A stretch of 64,000 bases of DNA, taken from contig NZ_CP013002.1 in the NCBI RefSeq assembly GCF_001414055.1, positions 2,852,001 to 2,916,000 of the forward strand, written 5' to 3'. Under the pieces are notes generated by a model, which worked only from the letters and a program-made list of their open reading frames with translations, did no database searches and had not been told where the DNA came from. Source of the stretch: Caulobacter henricii. Lineage in GTDB: Bacteria > Pseudomonadota > Alphaproteobacteria > Caulobacterales > Caulobacteraceae. Positions 60,541 through 64,000 of this stretch are shown piece after piece. A program made the position numbers and the translations under genes. How positions within the stretch are numbered: position 1 is the first letter of the stretch; every line of letters begins with the position of its first letter.

Positions 60541-61044
60541 ATGACCTCGCTGACCAAATCCGTGCGCCGAATGCTTACAGTCGGGATCGCACTGTCGGCC
60601 CTCTGTGCTGGCAGCGCCAGTGCCAAAGCGGACTCGATTGTTCAGAAACTGAATGAGCGAAATATCAACTACACCGTAAGTGATGACAATTACATCTACG
60701 CGAAGTTGAAACTGAAAAGTGGTCGATCACAAACCATCGTGATCTCAGGAAGCACTCAACAGATCATGGGGCAGGATGTTCGCCTCATGCTGTCTCCCGT
60801 GGCGCAGGTCCCGGAGGGCCAGGGCAATGCCCGCATCCCCCTCGATCCCATGGCGCAGGATTTGCTGAAAAACAACAGCGACATTCTTATGGGCGGCTGG
60901 GACTTTTCAGGAGGCTACCGTTACTTCCAGGTCAAGATAATCGATAATGTAGATGCTGCAACTCTACAGAAATTGATGCTGAACCTTGGTAGCTTTGCCG
61001 ACCGGAAGGAAATGGAGAGCGGCGGAGAACGCGACCAGTTCTAG
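60541..61044 (+). CDS. secreted YbjN-like or hypothetical protein
   Basis: 167 residues with a signal peptide from MTSLTKSVRRMLTVGIALSA to about SAKA. The mature domain, INYTVSDDNYIYAKLKLKSG, QTIVISGSTQQIMGQDVRLM and MGGWDFSGGYRYFQVKIID, has alternating strands and helices like YbjN/chaperone-type folds, without a conclusive match. Codon use is less GC-biased than neighbours, which could indicate recent acquisition. GGAG lies 10 nt upstream. Confidence 0.6.
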   Translation: MTSLTKSVRRMLTVGIALSALCAGSASAKADSIVQKLNERNINYTVSDDNYIYAKLKLKSGRSQTIVISGSTQQIMGQDVRLMLSPVAQVPEGQGNARIPLDPMAQDLLKNNSDILMGGWDFSGGYRYFQVKIIDNVDAATLQKLMLNLGSFADRKEMESGGERDQF

Positions 61045-62013
61045 GGCCTGGGGCGATTAGCAAGGCCCTAGCCTCGGCTTGGCAGTGACACCATTCGGGT
61101 GACTGTGCTCTCCATAGGCGCAAGGTGCCGCCTCCGTTCGTGCGCCCGGGGTCAGCGAGGCCCCCGCGCCCTCTCCACTCAGTCTCCGTCATCCCGCGAC
61201 GTGTTCGCGGGATCCATCGTTCCGCTGTACCGTGAGCGACCAATGAACCGCCGACCGTGAAGCCGACACATGGGTCCCGGAGACGTGCCCCGGGATGACG
61301 GGGTTTGGTGGAGGCGGCGGCTGCACGGCCTGCAATACCAGTGCACGACCCTTGCCACATCAAAAGAGGGCGAAGGGGACAGGTCCTGCGCCGGCCTCTA
61401 TTCCCGTGCCCGCACGGGGATAGACCCGCCCCAACCTCAACCCATTCCACGCCCTGCCCTCTCCACCCTGCGTCACGATCGAAAATCGACGCAGCCCCCT
61501 TCGGGATGACCCCATACTTCTCCTCGCCCCGCCTCAGGGGAGGCCGTCCAGCTGGCGACCTGACGGGTGGCGGGGGCGGTTGTACGGGGCCACCGGTCGG
61601 ACGACTGTCCGGGCCGGCCGGCTTAATGTGAGGGCGGGGGACGTAAGCCCGCCCATCGGAGGAAGGCCAAGCCTCCGCCCGTCCGAAGGTCCGCTCCGGG
61701 TGCCTCCGGAATCGGCGTGGCTGCAGCCCAAGGCTCAAGTCCGTCGCGAGGAGGGCGAGATCCGGGTGGGGCAAAAGGCTGAACAGGCCTGCGCGCCCCG
61801 GCCAGAGGGAAAACGATCGCGCGGAGCGCTCCGGCCACGGCCGAAACGGTACTCCAACCCTCCACATCCGGGCCTGGCCCGGACGCTCCGCCGCCTCCCC
61901 ACACTCGCCGCTTGCACCGGCGAGGGCGTGAACCCGTGTCCGCGTGGTGTCACTGGATGACACCGGCCTGACCTGCCCCTAGGCTAAGGCCCGCCAGTCA
62001 GGGATTCCCGCGC
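61045..62013. other. 969-bp non-coding stretch with inverted repeats
   Basis: No gene with start, ribosome site and sensible composition is visible. An inverted repeat runs from CGTCATCCCG at about 61188 to CGGGATGACG at about 61299, with an inner ATCCCGCGA/TCGCGGGAT hairpin at 61191-61213 and a second hairpin near 61277. GC-rich text of repeat type continues to about 61970. The promoter of the M20 gene must lie at its right end. Confidence 0.5.
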
Positions 62014-63318
62014 ATGACCAAGACCCTTCTCCGCTCCGCCTCAATGATCGCCTTCGGCGCCGCGCTGCTCGCCGGGCCGGCGCTCGCCGCGCCCAAGAGC
62101 GATCCCGCCGGCACCGTGCGCAAGATCGTCGGGTCGCCGGGCTTCAAGAAGGCGGTCGAAAAGCTCGATGCCGACTATGATCGCACCATTGCCGACGTCA
62201 TCACCCTGACCGAGATCCCGGCCCCGCCGTTCAAGGAAGAGGCCCGCGCCAAAGCCTATCTGGAGATGCTGAAGGCCCATGGCCTCAGCGACGTGTCCAT
62301 GGATGCCGAGGGCAATGTGATGGGCATCCGGCCCGGCACGGCGACCAGGGGCAAGGGCCCGTTCGTGGTCATGGCCGCCCACCTCGACACGGTGTTTCCG
62401 GAGGGCACCGATGTGAAGGTCCGGCGTGAGGGCACCAGACTGATGGCCCCGGGCATCGGCGACGACACCCGCTCGCTCGCTACCCTGCTGGCCTATGTGC
62501 GGGCCCTGGACGCGGCCGGGATCAAGACGAAGAGCGACATCCTGTTCGTGGGCAATGTCGGCGAGGAAGGTCCCGGCGACCTGCGCGGCGTGCGCTATCT
62601 GTTCAACAAGAGCGCCTTCAAGGGCCGGATCACCGCCTTCTTCTCGATGGACGGCTCGGACCCGTCGCGGATCGTCGACGGCGGCACCGGTTCCAAGCGC
62701 TATCACGTGACTTTCAAGGGTCCCGGCGGCCACAGCTACGGGGCCTTCGGCACGGTCAATCCGATGACCGCCATGAGCCAGGTCGTGGTCGATCTCTATG
62801 CCGTCGAGGTGCCCAAGGAGCCCAAGACCACCTACTCGGCCAGCGTCACCGGCGGCGGCACCTCGGTCAATTCGATCCCGCACGAGGTGTTCATGGAGTT
62901 CGACATGCGCTCGGAGAGCGCCGCCGAACTGGCCAAGCTGGACCAGACCCTGATCGGCCTGCTCGACAAGGCCACGGCGGCCGAGAATGCGGCCCGCTCC
63001 ACCCGGTTCGGCAAGATCAGCTATGAGCCCAAGGTGATCGGCGAGCGCCCGGCCGGCAAGACGGCCGGCGACCAGCCGATCGTCCAGCTGACCTCAGCCG
63101 CCATCAGCGCCTTCGGCTTCACGCCGGAGCACGGCATCTCCTCGACCGACTCCAACATCCCGATGAGCCTGGGCATCCCGGCCGTGACCATCGGCTCGGG
63201 CGGCAAGGCCGGCCGGGCCCACGCCCTGGACGAATGGATCGACATCGAAAAGGGCGAGAGCCTGAAGGGCATGCAGGTCGGCCTGGCCGCCCTGCTCGCC
63301 GTGGCAGGGGTCGACTAG
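62014..63318 (+). CDS. M20-family zinc peptidase, secreted
   Basis: 434 residues with signal peptide MTKTLLRSASMIAFGAALLA, cleaved near ALA-AP. Zinc and catalytic residues: His123 and Asp125 in AHLDTVF, Asp150 in GIGDD, Glu184/Glu185 in VGEEG, and the C-terminal His in RAHALDEW. A dimerisation domain lies at about 225-330, with GPGGHSYGAFG. The family hydrolyses C-terminal or dipeptide bonds (PepT/CPG2-like); the substrate here is probably a di- or tripeptide. Monocistronic, ending in two hairpins. Confidence 0.9.
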   Translation: MTKTLLRSASMIAFGAALLAGPALAAPKSDPAGTVRKIVGSPGFKKAVEKLDADYDRTIADVITLTEIPAPPFKEEARAKAYLEMLKAHGLSDVSMDAEGNVMGIRPGTATRGKGPFVVMAAHLDTVFPEGTDVKVRREGTRLMAPGIGDDTRSLATLLAYVRALDAAGIKTKSDILFVGNVGEEGPGDLRGVRYLFNKSAFKGRITAFFSMDGSDPSRIVDGGTGSKRYHVTFKGPGGHSYGAFGTVNPMTAMSQVVVDLYAVEVPKEPKTTYSASVTGGGTSVNSIPHEVFMEFDMRSESAAELAKLDQTLIGLLDKATAAENAARSTRFGKISYEPKVIGERPAGKTAGDQPIVQLTSAAISAFGFTPEHGISSTDSNIPMSLGIPAVTIGSGGKAGRAHALDEWIDIEKGESLKGMQVGLAALLAVAGVD

Positions 63319-63362
63319 AGCGTTTTCCGAGAAGTGTGAAACGGTTATCGGAAAACGCTCTA
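63316..63362. repeat. 15-bp perfect inverted repeat at the M20 stop codon
   Basis: TAGAGCGTTTTCCGA and TCGGAAAACGCTCTA are separated by 17 nt and include the stop codon. The GAGCGTTTTCCG arm is a common intergenic hairpin motif in Caulobacterales. It probably stabilises or terminates transcripts. Confidence 0.7.
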
Positions 63363-63377
63363 AACTTTTGATTTAGA

Positions 63378-63422
63378 GCCCTTTTCGCCCGACCCTGATG
63401 AAGCCATCAGGTCGGAAAGGGC
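63378..63422. terminator. hairpin between convergent M20 and PepSY-type genes
   Basis: GCCCTTTTCGCCCGACCCTG with ATG and CATCAGGTCGGAAAGGGC can pair with minor bulges, next to the stop codon of the - strand gene. Together with 63316-63362 it makes two adjacent hairpins separating convergent genes. Confidence 0.6.
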
Positions 63423-63899
63423 CTAGAGCGCCAGGATCAGGACGGGCAGGACCGCCCCGGCGGCCAGCAGGCCCCAGCCCAGCGTCTTGTCGCGACCATG
63501 GGTCAGGGCCATCCAGACCCCGATCAGGGTCGAGATCACCAGGCCGATGGCCACGACCAGGAAGACGGCTCGCAGCATGAGGACCGTCAGCTTGGTCGGC
63601 TTGGCCTTGGCCGGGGCAGGCGCAGCCTTGGCCGGGCCGGCCTCGGGTTTGGCCGGGGCGGCAGCACGGACGGGCTTGGCCTCGAAGACCTGCTTCATGT
63701 GCACCCGGCCCAGCTTCTCCGCCAGGGGCGCGGGCTTGTAGCCGGGCCCTGACTCGTGCAGGCCATAGAGCTGATAGGCCCCGGTCACCGCGAAAAACAG
63801 CACGCTGGGCGCGATGAACAGGCCCAGCCAGCTATGGATGCGGCGCAGCAGCATCAGGCGCAGGGCGGGATTGGCGCGGGGCTTGGGCGTTGCGGTCAT
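63423..63899 (-). CDS. PepSY-type membrane protein
   Basis: 158 residues from ATG 63899 with AAGG 8 nt upstream. It begins MTATPKPRANPALRLMLLRR, then IHSWLGLFIAPSVLFFAVTG, a family-type first helix with HSWLGL and the FFAVTGAYQL text. A proline/alanine/lysine-rich loop (about residues 75-105) precedes two more helices, AVFLVVAIGLVISTLIGVWM and LLAAGAVLPVLILAL. It resembles PepSY-associated TM helix proteins but lacks the soluble PepSY domain. Often near iron-uptake or reductase genes; function unknown. Confidence 0.75.
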   Translation of the reverse strand: MTATPKPRANPALRLMLLRRIHSWLGLFIAPSVLFFAVTGAYQLYGLHESGPGYKPAPLAEKLGRVHMKQVFEAKPVRAAAPAKPEAGPAKAAPAPAKAKPTKLTVLMLRAVFLVVAIGLVISTLIGVWMALTHGRDKTLGWGLLAAGAVLPVLILAL

Positions 63900-64000
63900 G
63901 GAAATGGCCTTGCAGGAAGGGAAACGGCGGCAGGTCGCGAACAGGCTGCGTCTCATGACCCTGCCGGGGGATCGCTCCGCCCGCCATGGGCTGGATCAAT

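Noticed and set aside
61580..61960. 126-aa frame in the gap before the M20 gene
   Set aside because: Composition is repeat-like (Arg, Pro, Gly), no ribosome site, and both strands are open at similar length, typical of high-GC noise.
1..64000. tRNA, rRNA or CRISPR arrays
   Set aside because: Scanning for cloverleaf-like or regularly spaced repeats revealed none that held up; the tandem repeats found are protein or end-site repeats.

Overview
The window is high-GC DNA from an alphaproteobacterium, most likely a member of the Caulobacteraceae (Caulobacter, Phenylobacterium or Brevundimonas). This rests on TonB-dependent receptors lacking an STN domain, a bolA / J-domain / cobS cluster, a bactofilin, an aroB-like tail before a CorC/HlyC gene, and GC-rich dispersed intergenic repeats. 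Genus assignment is inference; no rRNA, tRNA or CRISPR array was seen.

Left host flank (1-14295): a probable AroB C-terminus, a CorC/HlyC transporter, a receiver-only response regulator, a large TonB-dependent receptor, cytidine deaminase, BolA-like protein, J-domain protein, a small membrane protein, a PAP2 phosphatase, an RcnB-like protein, CobS, an M48 lipoprotein protease, a DUF3147 membrane protein, a DUF2188-like protein and a bactofilin. Three copies of a 60-70 bp double-hairpin repeat lie in the gaps; a fourth lies in the right flank.

Centre (14296-52110): a complete 37.8 kb Mu-type transposable prophage. Its ends read TG...CA, carry repeated transposase-type sites, and are flanked by a perfect 5-bp target duplication (ACCGG). 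Only the repressor is on the + strand. All other genes run leftward: Ner-like switch, antirepressor-like and ParB-like proteins, MuA (DDE) and MuB, a run of small early genes (a Gam-like chimera, a DnaA domain IV-like protein, an ASCH protein, GemA, a Mor-like activator), lysis (GH108 endolysin, putative holin, Rz/Rz1), terminase, portal, MuF head protein with a C-terminal toxin-like domain, protease/scaffold, decoration and major capsid proteins, and a non-contractile tail with a frameshifted G/GT chaperone and a long tape measure. A Dam-type methylase and a membrane protein sit at the right end. The layout is that of B3/D3112-like siphoviral transposable phages. Two nearly identical palindromes (33138 and 41284) each lie about 75 bp upstream of a late operon and are probable activator sites. 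A 67-aa protein next to the capsid genes resembles the Acb2/Tad1 cyclic-nucleotide sponge family.

Right host flank (52111-64000): two small hypothetical proteins, a CheW-type protein, a zinc alcohol dehydrogenase, two secreted proteins, an AT-rich regulatory stretch before a YfiR-like / TonB-receptor pair, another secreted protein, a ~1 kb non-coding stretch with an inverted repeat, an M20 peptidase and a PepSY-type membrane protein. All functional names come from reading motifs and gene order; no database search was run.
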